Below, in pieces: positions 48,462 through 60,601 of a DNA stretch of 64,000 bases. Numbering within the stretch: position 1 is the first letter of the stretch; each line of letters opens with the position of its first letter. The DNA lies in NCBI RefSeq assembly GCF_022271405.1, contig NZ_JAJNAL010000007.1:62001-126000 (forward strand), in the 5' to 3' direction. The translations under genes and the position numbers were made by a program. The stretch is from Rhodopseudomonas infernalis (GTDB lineage: Bacteria > Pseudomonadota > Alphaproteobacteria > Rhizobiales > Xanthobacteraceae). The notes under the pieces are model-generated. The model made no database searches. It worked only from the letters and a program-made list of their open reading frames with translations, and had not been told where the DNA came from.

Positions 48462-50771
48462 TCAGGCAAACAGCGTCCGCTGATGTCGCCCTGCCCGTTC
48501 CTGCGCCTCCACGACCGCGACGGCGGTCATGTTCAGAATGCCGCGCGGCGTCACCGACGGCGTCAGGATGTGTGCCGGCCGCGCGGGACCGACCAGGATC
48601 GGGCCGACCGGCAGCGCGTCGGCCAGCACCTTGATCATCTGATAGGCGATGTTGGCGCTGTCGAGGTTCGGCATGATCAGCACGTTGGCACCGCCCTCGA
48701 GCCGGGAATGCGGCAAGATCATTTCGCGGGCGCTTTGCACCAGCGCGCTGTCGCCCTGCATCTCGCCGTCAGCCTCGATCTCCGGGTGACGCTCGGCAAG
48801 CAGCGCTGTCGCACGTCGCACCTTCAGGGATGAATCGGTCGGATAGCTGCCGAAATCCGAATGCGACAGGAAGGCGATCCTCGGCTTGATGTTGAAGCGC
48901 TGGACATGCACCGCCGCGAGCGCCGCCACTTCGGCCAGTTCCTCGGCGGTCGGGTTGGGACGCACCTGTGTATCGGCCAGGAAGATCGCGCCCTTGCTGG
49001 TGATCATCAGCGCCAGCGCCGCATAGTCCGAGACACCGGGTAGCAGACCGATGACGTCACGGACATGACGCAGATGGTTCATGTAGCGGCCGTCGAGGCC
49101 GCAGATCATCGCATCCGCCTCGCCGCGGGCCACCGCGAGCGCGGCGATCACGGTCGAGTTGGTGCGCACCACCGTACGCGCGGCCGCCGGCGTCACGCCG
49201 GAGCGACCGGCGATGTCGACATAGGACTGCACGTAGGAACGATAGCGCGGATCGTCCTGCGGGTTGACGAGGTCGAAGTCCTCGCCGGCCCTGATCGACA
49301 GGCCGCTCCGCTTGATCCGCGCCTCGACCACCGCCGGACGGCCGACCAGGATCGGCCGCGCCAGCTTTTCCTCGAGGATCGTCTGCACCGCGTGCAGCAC
49401 GCGCTCGTCTTCGCCTTCGGCGTAGATGACGCGCACGGGCTGCGCCTTCGCCTTGGCGAACACCGGCTTCATCACCAGGCCGGAGCGGAAGGCGAAGCGC
49501 TCGAGCTGCGCGTAGTAATCGTCGAACGAGGTGATCGGCCGCGTCGCCACGCCCGAATCCATCGCCGCCATCGCCACCGCAGGCGCGATGCGCAGGATCA
49601 GCCGTGGATCGAACGGGCTCGGGATCAGCGAGCCGGCGCCGAAGCCGAGCACTTCATCTGTGTCGAGCCCGGCCGCCACCGGATCGGCCGGCGGATCGCG
49701 AGCCAATTGGGCGATCGCGTCGACCGCAGCGATCTTCATTTCCTCATTGATCGCCGTGGCGCCGACGTCGAGCGCGCCGCGGAAGATATACGGAAAGCAC
49801 AGGACGTTGTTGACCTGGTTCGGGAAATCCGAACGGCCGGTGCAGATCAGCGCATCGGGACGCGCCTTGCGGACTTCGTCCGGCATGATCTCCGGCGTCG
49901 GATTGGCGAGCGCCATCACCAGCGGCTTCTCGGCCATCTGCTGCACCATCTCGGGCGTCAGCACCTTCGGACCGGACAGGCCGAGGAAGACGTCGGCGTC
50001 GGGGATCACTTCGGCCAGCGTCCGCTTGTCGGTCTTCTGCGCGTAGACCTCCTTCCAGCGGTCCATCAGCACGTTGCGGCCTTCGTAGACCAGGCCTTCG
50101 AGATCGCAGACCCAGATGTTCTCGCGCTTGGCGCCGAGCGACACCAGCAAGTTGAGACAGGCGAGCGCCGCCGCGCCGGCGCCGGCGGTGACGATCTTGA
50201 CCTCGGAGATATCCTTGCCCTTCAGCAAAAGCGCGTTCTTGACCGCGGCGCCGACGATGATCGCAGTGCCGTGCTGATCATCGTGAAACACCGGGATCTT
50301 CATGCGCTCTTTGAGCTGCGCTTCGATCTCGAAGCACTCCGGGCCCTTGATGTCCTCGAGATTGATACCGCCGAACGTCGGCTCCAGCGCCGCCACGGTC
50401 TCGACCACGCGCTCGATCGTGTCGGCGGCGAGCTCGATGTCGAACACGTCGATGTCGGCGAACTTCTTGAACAGAACCGCCTTGCCTTCCATCACCGGCT
50501 TGGACGCCAGCGGCCCGATGTTGCCGAGGCCCAGCACGGCGGTACCATTGGTGACCACCGCGACCAGATTGCCGCGCACGGTGAGATCGGCCGCCTGCGA
50601 CGGATCGGCCGCGATCGCATTACACGCCGCGGCGACGCCCGGCGTGTAGGCGAGCGCCAGATCGCGCTGGTTGGCGAGCGGCTTGGAGGCGTGGACCTCG
50701 AGTTTGCCGGGGCGCGGCGAACGGTGATAAGCGAGCGCCTGGGATTGCAGATCTTCAGAATTGGACGCCAT
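48462..50771 (-). CDS. maeB: NADP-dependent malic enzyme, MaeB type (malic enzyme + phosphotransacetylase-like domain)
   Basis: A 769-residue two-domain enzyme. The malic enzyme part (1-~430) has [58 protein letters not shown] and the second Rossmann motif [20 protein letters not shown]. The C-terminal ~330 residues look like phosphate acetyltransferase ([40 protein letters not shown]) and act as a regulatory domain in known MaeB. It converts malate to pyruvate and CO2 with NADPH. The start at 50771 gives the usual N-terminus. Confidence 0.95.
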   Translation of the reverse strand: MASNSEDLQSQALAYHRSPRPGKLEVHASKPLANQRDLALAYTPGVAAACNAIAADPSQAADLTVRGNLVAVVTNGTAVLGLGNIGPLASKPVMEGKAVLFKKFADIDVFDIELAADTIERVVETVAALEPTFGGINLEDIKGPECFEIEAQLKERMKIPVFHDDQHGTAIIVGAAVKNALLLKGKDISEVKIVTAGAGAAALACLNLLVSLGAKRENIWVCDLEGLVYEGRNVLMDRWKEVYAQKTDKRTLAEVIPDADVFLGLSGPKVLTPEMVQQMAEKPLVMALANPTPEIMPDEVRKARPDALICTGRSDFPNQVNNVLCFPYIFRGALDVGATAINEEMKIAAVDAIAQLARDPPADPVAAGLDTDEVLGFGAGSLIPSPFDPRLILRIAPAVAMAAMDSGVATRPITSFDDYYAQLERFAFRSGLVMKPVFAKAKAQPVRVIYAEGEDERVLHAVQTILEEKLARPILVGRPAVVEARIKRSGLSIRAGEDFDLVNPQDDPRYRSYVQSYVDIAGRSGVTPAAARTVVRTNSTVIAALAVARGEADAMICGLDGRYMNHLRHVRDVIGLLPGVSDYAALALMITSKGAIFLADTQVRPNPTAEELAEVAALAAVHVQRFNIKPRIAFLSHSDFGSYPTDSSLKVRRATALLAERHPEIEADGEMQGDSALVQSAREMILPHSRLEGGANVLIMPNLDSANIAYQMIKVLADALPVGPILVGPARPAHILTPSVTPRGILNMTAVAVVEAQERAGRHQRTLFA

Positions 50772-50940
50772 GAGGTCTCCGAGCGGCCTCGCCGACAATG
50801 CGTCGTCGAATGTGCCGCTATCCTATCAGCAGTCGTTGATACCAATTTGTCGCTCGCATGTCCCGTCGTTCCGGGCATACGCGTCATCACGCCTACGCAA
50901 CGTCGTCACGTCCTGGTTGCAGCGCGGCTCTGGACACGCC

Positions 50941-50965
50941 GATGCCCGCGACAGGCGCGGGCATC
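50941..50965 (-). terminator. Stem-loop after aspS
   Basis: GATGCCCGCG/CGCGGGCATC form a perfect ten-base stem with a five-base loop, located 24 bases beyond the aspS stop on the minus strand. No T-tract follows, so it may be a rho-dependent or structural element. Confidence 0.35.
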
Positions 50966-50988
50966 TCGAATCCGAGCAGGCGGCCCCC

Positions 50989-52761
50989 TCACTCTTCTTG
51001 CAGATTGAGCCGGATGTGCAGCTCGCGCAACTGCTTCGGCGCCACCTGCGACGGCGCGCCCATCAGCAGGTCCTCGGCGCGCTGGTTCATCGGGAAGAGC
51101 GAGATCTCGCGCAGGTTCGTGGTGCCGCACAGCAGCATCACGATGCGATCGACGCCCGCCGCCATGCCGCCATGCGGCGGCGCGCCGTATTGGAAGGCGC
51201 GGTACATGCCGCCGAAGCGATCGATCACTTCCTGTTCGCCGTAGCCCGCGATCTCGAACGCCTTCACCATCGCCTCGGGACGATGGTTGCGGATGCCGCC
51301 CGATGCGATCTCATAGCCGTTGCAGGTGATGTCGTACTGGAAGGCTTTGATCGTCAGCGGATCCTGCGACGTCAGCGCGTCCATGCCACCCTGCGGCATC
51401 GAGAACGGGTTGTGCGAGAAGTCGACCTTCTTGTCGTCCTCGTTGTACTCGTACATCGGGAAGTCGACGACCCAGGCGAGCGCGAACTGATCCTTGTCGA
51501 CGAGATTGAGCTCCTCGCCGACGCGGGTGCGCGCGAGGCCAGCGAACTTGACGAACTTCGACGGATCGCCCGCGACGAAGAACGCCGCGTCGCCGGCCTT
51601 CAGGCCGAGCGCCGCGCGGATCGCTTCGGTGCGCTCGGCGCCGATGTTGTTCGCAAGCGGACCGGCGCCCTCGCCGCCTTCACGCCACATGATGTAGCCG
51701 AGGCCCGGCTGGCCTTCGCCCTGCGCCCACGAGTTCATGCGGTCGCAGAACGCGCGGCTGCCGCCGCCCGGTCCCGGGATCGCCCAGACCTGGTTGCGCT
51801 CTTCTTCGAGCATGCGCGCGAACACCTTGAAGCCCGAGCCGCGGAAGTGCTCGGAGACGTCCTGCATCTCGATCGGGTTGCGCAGGTCCGGCTTGTCGGT
51901 GCCGTATTTGCGCATGCTGTCGGCGAAGGCGATGCGCGGCCAGCCCTTGGTGACGCGCTTGCCCTTGGCGAATTCTTCGAACACGCCAGTGATCACCGGC
52001 TCCATAGCGGCGAACACGTCGTCCTGCGTGATGAAGCTCATCTCGACGTCGAGCTGATAGAACTCGCCGGGCAGACGGTCGGCGCGCGGGTCTTCGTCGC
52101 GGAAGCACGGCGCGATCTGGAAGTAGCGATCGAAGCCCGACATCATCAGCAGCTGCTTGTACTGCTGCGGCGCCTGCGGCAGCGCGTAGAACTTGCCGGG
52201 ATGAATGCGCGACGGCACCAGGAAGTCGCGCGCGCCTTCCGGCGACGACGCGGTCAGGATCGGCGTCTGGAATTCGAAGAAGCCCTGCTCCTTCATGCGC
52301 CGGCGCATCGAGTCGACGATCGCGCCGCGGGTCATGATGTTCTGGTGCAGCTTCTCGCGGCGCAGGTCGAGGAAGCGATAGCGCAGGCGCACGTCTTCCG
52401 GATAATCCTGCTCGCCGAACACCGGCAGCGGCAGTTCGCCGGCCGGCCCCAGCACCTCGATCTCGGTGATGAAGATTTCCACCTGCCCGGTCGGCAGATC
52501 CGGATTCTCGGTACCCCCGGGGCGGCGGCGCACACGGCCGTCGATCCGCACCACCCATTCGGAGCGCAGCTTCTCGGCATCCTTGAAGGCGGGCGAATCC
52601 GGGTCGGCCACGCACTGGGTGATGCCGTAATGGTCGCGCAAATCGATGAACAGCACGCCGCCATGGTCGCGGATGCGATGGCACCAGCCGGACAGGCGAA
52701 CGGTCTGGTCGATATCGCTGTCGCGGAGCGCGCCGCAGGTATGGGTTCGGTAACGGTGCAT
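50989..52761 (-). CDS. aspS: Aspartyl-tRNA synthetase
   Basis: A 590-residue class IIb synthetase of bacterial type. The OB-fold anticodon domain (residues 1-~110) shows [20 protein letters not shown] and [10 protein letters not shown]. The catalytic core has motif 2 around [20 protein letters not shown], a GAD insertion domain, and motif 3 in [20 protein letters not shown]. It charges tRNA-Asp; in organisms without asparaginyl-tRNA synthetase such enzymes also charge tRNA-Asn, which cannot be decided here. Confidence 0.97.
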   Translation of the reverse strand: MHRYRTHTCGALRDSDIDQTVRLSGWCHRIRDHGGVLFIDLRDHYGITQCVADPDSPAFKDAEKLRSEWVVRIDGRVRRRPGGTENPDLPTGQVEIFITEIEVLGPAGELPLPVFGEQDYPEDVRLRYRFLDLRREKLHQNIMTRGAIVDSMRRRMKEQGFFEFQTPILTASSPEGARDFLVPSRIHPGKFYALPQAPQQYKQLLMMSGFDRYFQIAPCFRDEDPRADRLPGEFYQLDVEMSFITQDDVFAAMEPVITGVFEEFAKGKRVTKGWPRIAFADSMRKYGTDKPDLRNPIEMQDVSEHFRGSGFKVFARMLEEERNQVWAIPGPGGGSRAFCDRMNSWAQGEGQPGLGYIMWREGGEGAGPLANNIGAERTEAIRAALGLKAGDAAFFVAGDPSKFVKFAGLARTRVGEELNLVDKDQFALAWVVDFPMYEYNEDDKKVDFSHNPFSMPQGGMDALTSQDPLTIKAFQYDITCNGYEIASGGIRNHRPEAMVKAFEIAGYGEQEVIDRFGGMYRAFQYGAPPHGGMAAGVDRIVMLLCGTTNLREISLFPMNQRAEDLLMGAPSQVAPKQLRELHIRLNLQEE

Positions 52762-53020
52762 GGAAATCCCGGAAAAGCCGTCTTTGGGCAGAATCGAGTG
52801 TCCGCAGGCCTGCGGAGAGCGTCAGGGTTTACCCGAGCAGCCCCCCCGCGGCAACCAGATGAAACCCGCGCGGGACGTGGTTTTGTGCGGCACGGCGGCC
52901 GGCCGCGCAGGCGCCGGGCCCGGCGGCCTGAAAGGCTGAGCGGTGGCGCAGGCCGCCATATTGAAACCTGACAGTTTCCAGCCGATTGTTTGAAGGCGAA
53001 CCATTCTTATCTGGTGCCGG

Positions 53021-54499
53021 ATGACCATCCATTTCCCGTTCGACAATAGCTACACCGCCCTGCCGGAGACGTTCTTCGCGCGCGTGGCCCCCACTCCGGT
53101 CGCCGCGCCGCGGCTGGTGAAGCTGAACCGCCCGCTGGCCGAACGGCTCCGCCTGGACGCCGACTGGCTGGCCAGCCCGGAAGGCACGGCGGTTCTCGCC
53201 GGCGCCCGCGTGCCCGAGGGCGCGGCGTCGATCGCGCTGGCCTATGCGGGCCACCAGTTCGGCCAGTTCGTGCCGCAGCTCGGCGATGGCCGGGCGGTCC
53301 TGCTTGGCGAGGTCATCGACAAGGACGGGGTTCGCCGCGACATCCAGCTCAAGGGCTCCGGCCGCACGCCGTTTTCGCGAATGGGCGACGGCCGCGCCGC
53401 GCTCGGCCCGGTGCTGCGCGAATATATCGTCAGCGAAGCGATGGCGGCGCTCGGCGTCCCGACCACCCGCTCGCTCGCCGCGGTGCTCACCGGCGAACAG
53501 GTGATCCGCGATCCGATCCAGCCCGGCGCCGTGCTGACCCGAGTCGCATCGAGCCATATCCGGGTCGGCACCTTCCAGTTCTTCGCCGCCCGCGGCGACC
53601 GGGATGCGGTAAGGGCGCTGGCCGACCACGTCATCGCGCGCCATTATCCGGACGCCGCACAGGCCGAGGCGCCCTATCTGGCGCTGCTCGAGGGCGTGAT
53701 CGCCCGCCAGGCCGAGCTGATCGCGCGCTGGATGATGATCGGCTTCATCCATGGCGTGATGAACACCGACAATTGCTCGATCGCCGGCGAAACCATCGAT
53801 TACGGCCCGTGCGCCTTCATGGACACCTTCGATCCCAAGACGGTGTATTCGTCGATCGACCAGATGGGCCGCTACGCCTATGGCAACCAGCCTCCCATCG
53901 CGTTGTGGAACCTGACGCGGCTCGCCGAGTGCCTGGTGCCGCTGCTGGCGGACGACGACGACAAGGGCATCGAGATCGCCCAGACGGCGCTCGGCGTCTT
54001 CGCGGAACGCTTCAACACCGCCTATCTGGCGCGGCTCGCCGCCAAACTCGGCCTGGCGACCGTGCAGGACGAGGATCCGCAGCTATGCCAGGACTTCCTG
54101 GCGGCGATGGCCCGCGGCCGGGCCGATTTCACCCTTGCGTTCCGCCGTCTCAGCGACGCCGCCGGCGATCCATCGGATCTCGGCACGGTTCGGGCTCTGT
54201 TCGAGGATCCTGCCGCGTTCGACGAATGGGCGCCGCGCTGGCAGCAGCGGATCGCAACCGAGGAGCAGAATAATACCGATCGGCAGGCTGCGATGCGCGC
54301 GGTCAACCCGGCCTACATTCCGCGCAACCATCAGATCGAGGCGGTGATCAGGGCGGCCGTCGACCAGAACGATTTTGCGCCTTTCGAGCGGCTGCTCGAA
54401 GTTTTGGCCAACCCCTTCCGGGAACTGCCGGAATTCGCCCGCTATGCACAGCCGCCGCAGCCCCATGAGGAGGTGTTGCAAACCTTCTGCGGAACTTGA
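53021..54499 (+). CDS. selO: Protein adenylyltransferase SelO (YdiU family)
   Basis: A 492-residue protein of the SelO pseudokinase family, which transfers AMP to protein hydroxyl groups. Family landmarks: SYTALPETFFARVAPTPV at the N-terminus, YAGHQFGQFVPQLGDGRAVL, DIQLKGSGRTPFSRMGDGRA, and the active-site region HGVMNTDNCSIAGETIDYGP, with metal and catalytic residues in NTDN and DYGP. The C-terminus ends ...EEVLQTFCGT, where some homologues carry selenocysteine or Cys-Ser-Ser. SelO is linked to redox stress in studied bacteria. Confidence 0.95.
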   Translation: MTIHFPFDNSYTALPETFFARVAPTPVAAPRLVKLNRPLAERLRLDADWLASPEGTAVLAGARVPEGAASIALAYAGHQFGQFVPQLGDGRAVLLGEVIDKDGVRRDIQLKGSGRTPFSRMGDGRAALGPVLREYIVSEAMAALGVPTTRSLAAVLTGEQVIRDPIQPGAVLTRVASSHIRVGTFQFFAARGDRDAVRALADHVIARHYPDAAQAEAPYLALLEGVIARQAELIARWMMIGFIHGVMNTDNCSIAGETIDYGPCAFMDTFDPKTVYSSIDQMGRYAYGNQPPIALWNLTRLAECLVPLLADDDDKGIEIAQTALGVFAERFNTAYLARLAAKLGLATVQDEDPQLCQDFLAAMARGRADFTLAFRRLSDAAGDPSDLGTVRALFEDPAAFDEWAPRWQQRIATEEQNNTDRQAAMRAVNPAYIPRNHQIEAVIRAAVDQNDFAPFERLLEVLANPFRELPEFARYAQPPQPHEEVLQTFCGT

Positions 54500-54610
54500 T
54501 CGGCGCACGCTGAGCGTGTCTAGTGCTTCGGATTCGATGGCTTTTCGGGCAAACGGCAGTCTGCCGCCCCTGACCCCCAGGCCGGTTTTTCCGAAACGCG
54601 ACAGAGTTTA

Positions 54611-55789
54611 ATGGACCTGATTTCCACCACCGAGCAGCTCGCCAGCGCCTGCGCCCGCCTCGCCGCCTTCCCGGTCATCACCGTCGACACCGAGTTTTTG
54701 CGCGAGACCACCTACTACCCGCTGCTCTGCGTGGTGCAGCTGGCCAGCGCAGACGAAGCCGTCGTGGTCGATACGCTCGCCCCCGGCATCGACCTGACGC
54801 CGTTCTTCGATCTGATGTCGAACGAGAACGTGCTCAAGGTCTTCCACGCGGCGCGCCAGGACATCGAAATCGTCTGGCACCGCGCCGGCATCGTGCCGCA
54901 TCCGATCTTCGACACCCAGGTCGCCGCCATGGTGCTGGGCTATGGCGACAGCATCGCCTACGACCAGCTGGTCGAGCGCATCACCGGCCATCGCCCGGAC
55001 AAGACCCACCGGTTCACCGACTGGTCGCGCCGCCCGCTGACCGACGAGCAGCTGCACTACGCGGTCTCCGACGTCACCCATCTGCGCGACGTGTTCGCCG
55101 CGTTGGACGCGGACTTGAAGAAGCGCGGCCGCAGCGACTGGGTCAGCGAGGAAATGGAAGTCCTGACCTCGCCGAAAACCTACGACTTCGATCCGGGCAG
55201 CGCCTGGGAGCGGCTCAAGACCCGCGTGCGCAAGCCGAAAGAGCTGGCCGTCCTGATGGAAGTGGCCGCCTGGCGCGAGCAGGAAGCGCAGACCCGCGAC
55301 GTGCCGCGCTCGCGCGTGCTCAAGGACGACGCGCTCGGCGACATCGCCACCCACGCCCCGACGTCGCTGGAGCGGCTCGCGACGCTGCGTTCGCTGCCCA
55401 AGGGCTTCGACCGCTCCAAATGGGGATCGGACATCGTCGCCGCGGTCCAGCGTGGCCTCGCGCGCGATCCGGCGACCCTGCCGAAGATCGACAAGCCGCG
55501 GAATAACTCCAACGGCGCCGCGATCGTTGAACTGCTCAAGGTGCTGCTGCGGATGACCTCGGAGCGCCACGCCGTCGCCGCCAAAGTGATCGCGACCGTC
55601 GACGATCTCGAACAGATCGCCGCCGACGACAAGGCCGAAGTCGGCGCGCTGCGCGGCTGGCGGCGTGAGCTGTTCGGCGACTCCGCGCTGGCCCTGAAGC
55701 ATGGCCGCCTGGCGCTGGCGATCGAGAAAGGCCGAGTCACCCAGGTCGACCGCACCGCAAACGTGACGGGGCCAAGCGCCGATCGATGA
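54611..55789 (+). CDS. rnd: Ribonuclease D
   Basis: A 392-residue DEDD exonuclease that trims tRNA 3' ends. Exo motif I is [15 protein letters not shown], Exo II is [11 protein letters not shown], and Exo III is [14 protein letters not shown]. The HRDC domain follows ([32 protein letters not shown]). Length fits the family. The ATG follows a 111-base spacer. Its TGA stop overlaps the bestrophin gene's ATG (ATGA), so they are translated together. Confidence 0.95.
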   Translation: MDLISTTEQLASACARLAAFPVITVDTEFLRETTYYPLLCVVQLASADEAVVVDTLAPGIDLTPFFDLMSNENVLKVFHAARQDIEIVWHRAGIVPHPIFDTQVAAMVLGYGDSIAYDQLVERITGHRPDKTHRFTDWSRRPLTDEQLHYAVSDVTHLRDVFAALDADLKKRGRSDWVSEEMEVLTSPKTYDFDPGSAWERLKTRVRKPKELAVLMEVAAWREQEAQTRDVPRSRVLKDDALGDIATHAPTSLERLATLRSLPKGFDRSKWGSDIVAAVQRGLARDPATLPKIDKPRNNSNGAAIVELLKVLLRMTSERHAVAAKVIATVDDLEQIAADDKAEVGALRGWRRELFGDSALALKHGRLALAIEKGRVTQVDRTANVTGPSADR

Positions 55790-56709
55790 TCGTTCGAGCG
55801 CAGCCCAATCTGTTTCAACTCTTCTTCCTGGTTCGCGGTTCGGTGGTGCAGCGGATCTATCCGCAGGCGCTGTTCATCGCCGGCCTGTCGATCGTGGTGG
55901 TGTGGGCGCATCACGCCTATCCGGGCCTGGTCTCGGACTTCAACAGCGCGCCGTTCGCCGTGCTCGGCATCGCTCTGTCGATCTTCATGGGTTTCCGCAA
56001 CAACGCCTGCTACGACCGCTGGTGGGAAGCGCGGCGCCACTGGGGTGAACTGATCTGCCTCAGCCGCACCTTGTCGCGGCAGACGCTTCTGCTGACCGAA
56101 TGCGACAGCGACGGCCGCGCCGCGCGGACCGCTCTGCTCACCCTGGCGATCGCCTTCGCCCAGGCGCTGGTGCTGCATCTGCGCCCTGGCAGCGACGTCG
56201 GCAAAGTCACTCGCCATCTGTCGCCGGAGCTGCTCGCCCGCTACCGGGCCAGCCGCAACGCCCCCGAGGTGCTGCTCGCGGCGATGCAGGCCGAGCTTGT
56301 CGCGCTGCATCGCGACGGCAGGCTTCGCGACATTCCGTTTCAGATGCTGGACCGGACCATCGGGCAAATGGCGATGGTGCAGGCCGCGTGCGAACGCATC
56401 CGCTCGACGCCCGTGCCGTTCGGCTACACGCTGCTGCTGCACCGGACGGCTTATGTGTTCTGCCTGCTGCTTCCGTTCGGCTTCGCCAACACGCTGGGCT
56501 GGCTCACGCCCTTCGCGACGGCGCTCGCCGCCTACACGTTCTTCGGCCTCGATGCGCTGGGCTCGGAGCTCGAGGAGCCGTTCGGGCAGTTGCCCAACGA
56601 TCTTCCGATCGCCGCGCTCGCGGACACGATCGAAATCAATCTGCGCGAGGCTCTCGGCGAAACCGAGCTGCCGCCGCTGCCGGCCCCGGTCGACTACATT
56701 CTGGTCTGA
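55786..56709 (+). CDS. Bestrophin-family channel (YneE-like)
   Basis: A 307-residue membrane protein. Bestrophin marks: [20 protein letters not shown] and [19 protein letters not shown] after the second helix, [20 protein letters not shown], and the C-terminal [20 protein letters not shown] and [20 protein letters not shown]. Bacterial homologues form pentameric ion channels, several with cation preference. It overlaps rnd by four bases; the functional link to rnd is unknown. The convergent ppx gene ends 15 bases downstream. Confidence 0.93.
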   Translation: MIVRAQPNLFQLFFLVRGSVVQRIYPQALFIAGLSIVVVWAHHAYPGLVSDFNSAPFAVLGIALSIFMGFRNNACYDRWWEARRHWGELICLSRTLSRQTLLLTECDSDGRAARTALLTLAIAFAQALVLHLRPGSDVGKVTRHLSPELLARYRASRNAPEVLLAAMQAELVALHRDGRLRDIPFQMLDRTIGQMAMVQAACERIRSTPVPFGYTLLLHRTAYVFCLLLPFGFANTLGWLTPFATALAAYTFFGLDALGSELEEPFGQLPNDLPIAALADTIEINLREALGETELPPLPAPVDYILV

Positions 56710-56724
56710 CGTCCGGGCGCGACC

Positions 56725-58230
56725 TCAGCGCCGAACGATACTTCCCGTTCGCCCGACCATGCGGGCGAGCTGCTTGAAGCGACTGCCGACGCGGTCGGCG
56801 ACGAGGTCGACCAGCCGGTGCTCGAAGACCAGCAACAGCTTGCGCTCGCTGGTGCGGAATTGCGTCGCCGGCAGCACGCCGGGCCGTGCCGCACTGATCA
56901 GATGCGCGACGCGGAAGGCCGCGCCGAGCAGCCGCGCCCGCTCGTCCATCGCCTGCGTGACCAGCTCGCGCACCGCGGTCGGTGGTTCGTTCTGTTCGCT
57001 GAAGCCGGCGTAGCGATAGAACACCGACAGCGCCATAAAGGCGCGCTCCTCATGGGTGACGTCGCCGAAATTGCCGTTGGTGATCAGCGACAGCGTCTGC
57101 TCGCCGCGGTGATCGGGATGCACCCGCCAACCGATATCCGACATCAGGCAGGCGGCGTGACGCAGCCGGCGCTCGCCTTCGATCTCGCGCACCTTGGCAA
57201 TCCGGAACAGCCGGTCGGTCCAGTCGATCAGCTCTTCGGCATGACGAGCCGAGCGCGACAGCAGCTTGTTGAGGTCCTGTGCGGCACAGATCAGGCCGTC
57301 TTTGGCGCGCTCAGCGGCGGGCAGCTGTTCGAACAGCAGCCCCTCGCGGACACCGTAGGTCGAGAACACGATGGTCTTCGGCTTCGCCACCTCGATGACG
57401 AATTCGAGCACGAGCGCCGCATAGGCGAGCAGCGGCCGCCGCGCGTCGGCGACAAGATCAAGGTCGGCGAGCTGATTAGCTGCCACCAACGCACGCAGCC
57501 GACGCGCGAAGCGGAGCGCTTCAGCCGCAGGGATCGCGTAGCCGTGCATCACCTTGAGCTGATAGCCGCTCTGCGCAATGTGGATCCGCGCCAGCGCACG
57601 CCAGGTGCCGCCGACCGCGTAGAACGACCGCCCCCGCGCCGCCTTCAGCGGCAGCGCGCCGGCCAGCGCCTCCTTGGCGATCTTCTCGGCGCGCTTCAGC
57701 GACTTTTGCGAAGCGTCCTGCAACGCCAGGCTGCCGAGTGGCAGCGTCACACCCTTGCGAACCTGGTTGCCGCGAACGTCGATCAGCTCGAGCGAACCGC
57801 CGCCGAGATCGCCGACGATGCCGTTCGGCTTATGAACACCGGAGATCACGCCGAGCGCCGAGAGCTTGGCCTCGCGCGGGCCCGACAGGATCTCGATCGA
57901 GACGCCGCAGATTCGCTCCGCGGCGGCGATGAAGTCCGGCCCGTTGCTGGCGTCGCGGCAGGCGGCCGTGGCGATGGCGGACACCCGGCCGACCTTCATG
58001 ACCCGGATCAGCGCACGAAACCGGCGCAGCGCGGTCAACGCCTTGTCGACGGCGTCGGGCGCCAGCAGCCCGGTGCTCTGCACTTCACGGCCGAGGCCGC
58101 ACAGCGCCTTTTCGTTGAACACCGTGATCAGGTTGCGCGCCAGCGCCTCGTAGACCACGAGACGCACGGAATTCGAGCCGATGTCGATCACGGCGACGCT
58201 GGTGTCGCGCTTCAGCGCCCGCTTATTCAA
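56725..58230 (-). CDS. ppx: Exopolyphosphatase/guanosine pentaphosphate phosphohydrolase (Ppx/GppA)
   Basis: A 501-residue member of the ASKHA fold. The N-terminal phosphate-1 motif is VAVIDIGSNSVRLVVYEALA; the phosphate-2 motif is GIVGDLGGGSLELIDVRGNQ. The catalytic glutamate region (GREVQSTGLLAPDAVDKALT) and the C-terminal HD-like helical domain are present. It degrades polyphosphate from its ends and may act on pppGpp. It follows ppk by 12 bases, giving a synthesis-degradation operon. Confidence 0.95.
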   Translation of the reverse strand: MNKRALKRDTSVAVIDIGSNSVRLVVYEALARNLITVFNEKALCGLGREVQSTGLLAPDAVDKALTALRRFRALIRVMKVGRVSAIATAACRDASNGPDFIAAAERICGVSIEILSGPREAKLSALGVISGVHKPNGIVGDLGGGSLELIDVRGNQVRKGVTLPLGSLALQDASQKSLKRAEKIAKEALAGALPLKAARGRSFYAVGGTWRALARIHIAQSGYQLKVMHGYAIPAAEALRFARRLRALVAANQLADLDLVADARRPLLAYAALVLEFVIEVAKPKTIVFSTYGVREGLLFEQLPAAERAKDGLICAAQDLNKLLSRSARHAEELIDWTDRLFRIAKVREIEGERRLRHAACLMSDIGWRVHPDHRGEQTLSLITNGNFGDVTHEERAFMALSVFYRYAGFSEQNEPPTAVRELVTQAMDERARLLGAAFRVAHLISAARPGVLPATQFRTSERKLLLVFEHRLVDLVADRVGSRFKQLARMVGRTGSIVRR

Positions 58231-58242
58231 CGTCGCTCTTCC

Positions 58243-60444
58243 TCAAGCGGACGTGTTGCGCTCCGACCGGCGCGTGAGGCGCCGGGGCGAAGATTCCTTG
58301 AGCGACTTTCCACGGCCGGACAGACTCGGATTTGTCATGAAGTAATTGTGGACGTTGAAGGGCTCCTCGCCCTTGGCAATCTTCATACGCGTCGATGATC
58401 CGTCCGGCAACAACCGCCAGCTCTGCTCGGTATCCTTCAGGTTCGCCACCATGATCTGCTCCAGCACCTGCTGGTGCACGGTCGGGTTCTGCAGCGGGCA
58501 CAGAATCTCGACGCGGCGGTCGAGATTGCGCGGCATCATGTCGGCGGACGAGATGTAGACCGACGCCTTCGCGCTCGGCAGGCCGTGGCCGTTGCCGAAG
58601 CAATAGACGCGGCCGTGTTCCAGGAAGCGGCCGATGATCGATTTGACCCGGATGTTCTCCGACAGGCCGGGCACGCCCGGACGCAGACAGCAGATGCCGC
58701 GAACAACCAGGTCGACCGAGACGCCGGCACGCGACGCTTCATACAGCGCGTCGATGATCTCCGGATCGACCAGCGCGTTCATTTTCAGCCAGATCGCCGC
58801 GGGCTTGCCGTGGCGGGCGAACGCCGTTTCGCCCTCGATATGCTCGATCATCCGCTTCCGCAGCGTCAGAGGCGAGACCGCCATCTTCTCGATGTCGCTC
58901 GGCTCGGCGTAGCCGGTGATGTAGTTGAACACCCGTGCGGCATCCCGGCCGATGATCGGGTCCGACGTGAAGTACGACAAGTCCGTGTAAATACGCGCCG
59001 TGACCGGATGGTAGTTGCCGGTGCCGGTGTGGACATAGGTGGTCAGGCTGCCGCCCTCGCGGCGGACCACCAGCGACAGCTTGGCGTGGGTCTTGAGCTG
59101 CAGGAAGCCGTACACCACCTGCACGCCGGCGCGCTCGAGATCGCGCGCCCAGCGGATATTCGCTTCTTCGTCGAACCGTGCTTTGAGCTCGACCAATGCG
59201 GTGACCGACTTGCCGGCCTCGGCGGCTTCGGCGAGCGCACGCACGATCGGCGAGTTGTTCGAGGTGCGGTACAGCGTCTGCTTGATCGCGACCACATCCG
59301 GATCGCGTGTCGCCTGCTGCAGGAACTGCACTACGACGTCGAACGATTCGTAGGGGTGGTGAACGATCAGGTCTTTCTGGCGGATCGCCGCGAAGATGTC
59401 GCCGCCGTGCTCGCGCACGCGCTCCGGATGGCGTGGCACGTAAGGCGGGAATTCGAGGTCGGGACGATCGACGCGGGTCAGCTGCGACAGCTCGTTCATC
59501 GCCAGCACGCCGTCGACCAGCAGCACTTCGTCGTCCGATGTCGTCAGCGCACGCTGCACGAAGGCGCGCAGCTCCTCCGGCATGGTGGCATCGACTTCGA
59601 GCCGGATCACCGAGCCGCGGCGGCGGCGCTTCAAGGCGGTCTCGAACAGCCGGACGAGGTCCTCGGCCTCTTCTTCGATTTCGAGTTCGCTGTCGCGGAT
59701 TACCCGGAAAGAGCCCTGCCCCTTGACCAGATAACCTGGAAACAGCCGACCGATGAACAGCGAGGTCGCCTGCTCCAGCGTGATCAGCCGGACCGACTGG
59801 TCCTTGCCGTTCGGCGGCAGGCGAATGAAACGGTCGATCTTGCCCGGCATGCGGATCAGCGCGTTCATCGCCCGGCCATCGGTCACGCGCGCCAGCTGCA
59901 GCCCGATGGTGAAGCCGAGGCTGGGGATGAACGGAAACGGGTGTGCCGGATCGATCGCCAGCGGCGTCAGCAGCGGGAAGATATTGTGGAGGAAATGGTC
60001 CTCGATCCAGGCGCGCTCGGACTTGCTGCAGTCGCGGCCGTCGAGCAGCAAGATGCCGTTCTCGGCCAGCACGCCGCGCAGGTCACGCCAGATCGCCTGC
60101 TGATCGGCGGCGAGTCGTGACACCGCCTCGTTGATAAGCACCAGTTGCTCGGCCGGGGTTAGCCCATCGGGGCTGCGCGCTGTGATGCCTTCGCGAACCT
60201 GCGCCTTGATGCCCGCGACGCGGACCATGAAGAATTCATCAAGGTTGTTTGCAGAAATTGACAGAAATCGAACGCGTTCGAGCACCGGATGGAGCGGGTT
60301 GACCGACTCTTCCAACACGCGACGGTTGAAATGCAGCCACGACAGTTCTCGATTGATGAATCGCTCCGGGCCCGCCGCGACGACTGAGGCCGGCTCGGCC
60401 TCACCCTTTTTCTCTTCGATGACAATGACTTGGTCGGAATCCAT
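58243..60444 (-). CDS. ppk: Polyphosphate kinase 1
   Basis: A 733-residue PPK1. It starts with the N-domain ([20 protein letters not shown]), then the head domain and two phospholipase-D-like C domains. The phosphohistidine region reads [20 protein letters not shown], followed by [20 protein letters not shown] and the second half with [20 protein letters not shown]. It makes polyphosphate reversibly from ATP at the membrane. The start at 60444 is used rather than the extended ORF. The gene is first in the operon with ppx. Confidence 0.95.
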   Translation of the reverse strand: MDSDQVIVIEEKKGEAEPASVVAAGPERFINRELSWLHFNRRVLEESVNPLHPVLERVRFLSISANNLDEFFMVRVAGIKAQVREGITARSPDGLTPAEQLVLINEAVSRLAADQQAIWRDLRGVLAENGILLLDGRDCSKSERAWIEDHFLHNIFPLLTPLAIDPAHPFPFIPSLGFTIGLQLARVTDGRAMNALIRMPGKIDRFIRLPPNGKDQSVRLITLEQATSLFIGRLFPGYLVKGQGSFRVIRDSELEIEEEAEDLVRLFETALKRRRRGSVIRLEVDATMPEELRAFVQRALTTSDDEVLLVDGVLAMNELSQLTRVDRPDLEFPPYVPRHPERVREHGGDIFAAIRQKDLIVHHPYESFDVVVQFLQQATRDPDVVAIKQTLYRTSNNSPIVRALAEAAEAGKSVTALVELKARFDEEANIRWARDLERAGVQVVYGFLQLKTHAKLSLVVRREGGSLTTYVHTGTGNYHPVTARIYTDLSYFTSDPIIGRDAARVFNYITGYAEPSDIEKMAVSPLTLRKRMIEHIEGETAFARHGKPAAIWLKMNALVDPEIIDALYEASRAGVSVDLVVRGICCLRPGVPGLSENIRVKSIIGRFLEHGRVYCFGNGHGLPSAKASVYISSADMMPRNLDRRVEILCPLQNPTVHQQVLEQIMVANLKDTEQSWRLLPDGSSTRMKIAKGEEPFNVHNYFMTNPSLSGRGKSLKESSPRRLTRRSERNTSA

Positions 60445-60601
60445 GAAAATTAGGTCCAGCCTGGTTGGGAAGTGACGTGCCGGTAGGCGGTGCGGCGAGA
60501 CAATGCTGCATTCGCAAGACGTTTCCATGACAATGATGGACCAGGCGATCGGGCCGTCAAGCCGAAGCGGCGGCCAGGTTGCCGCAGTGCTGCGGGCCCG
60601 G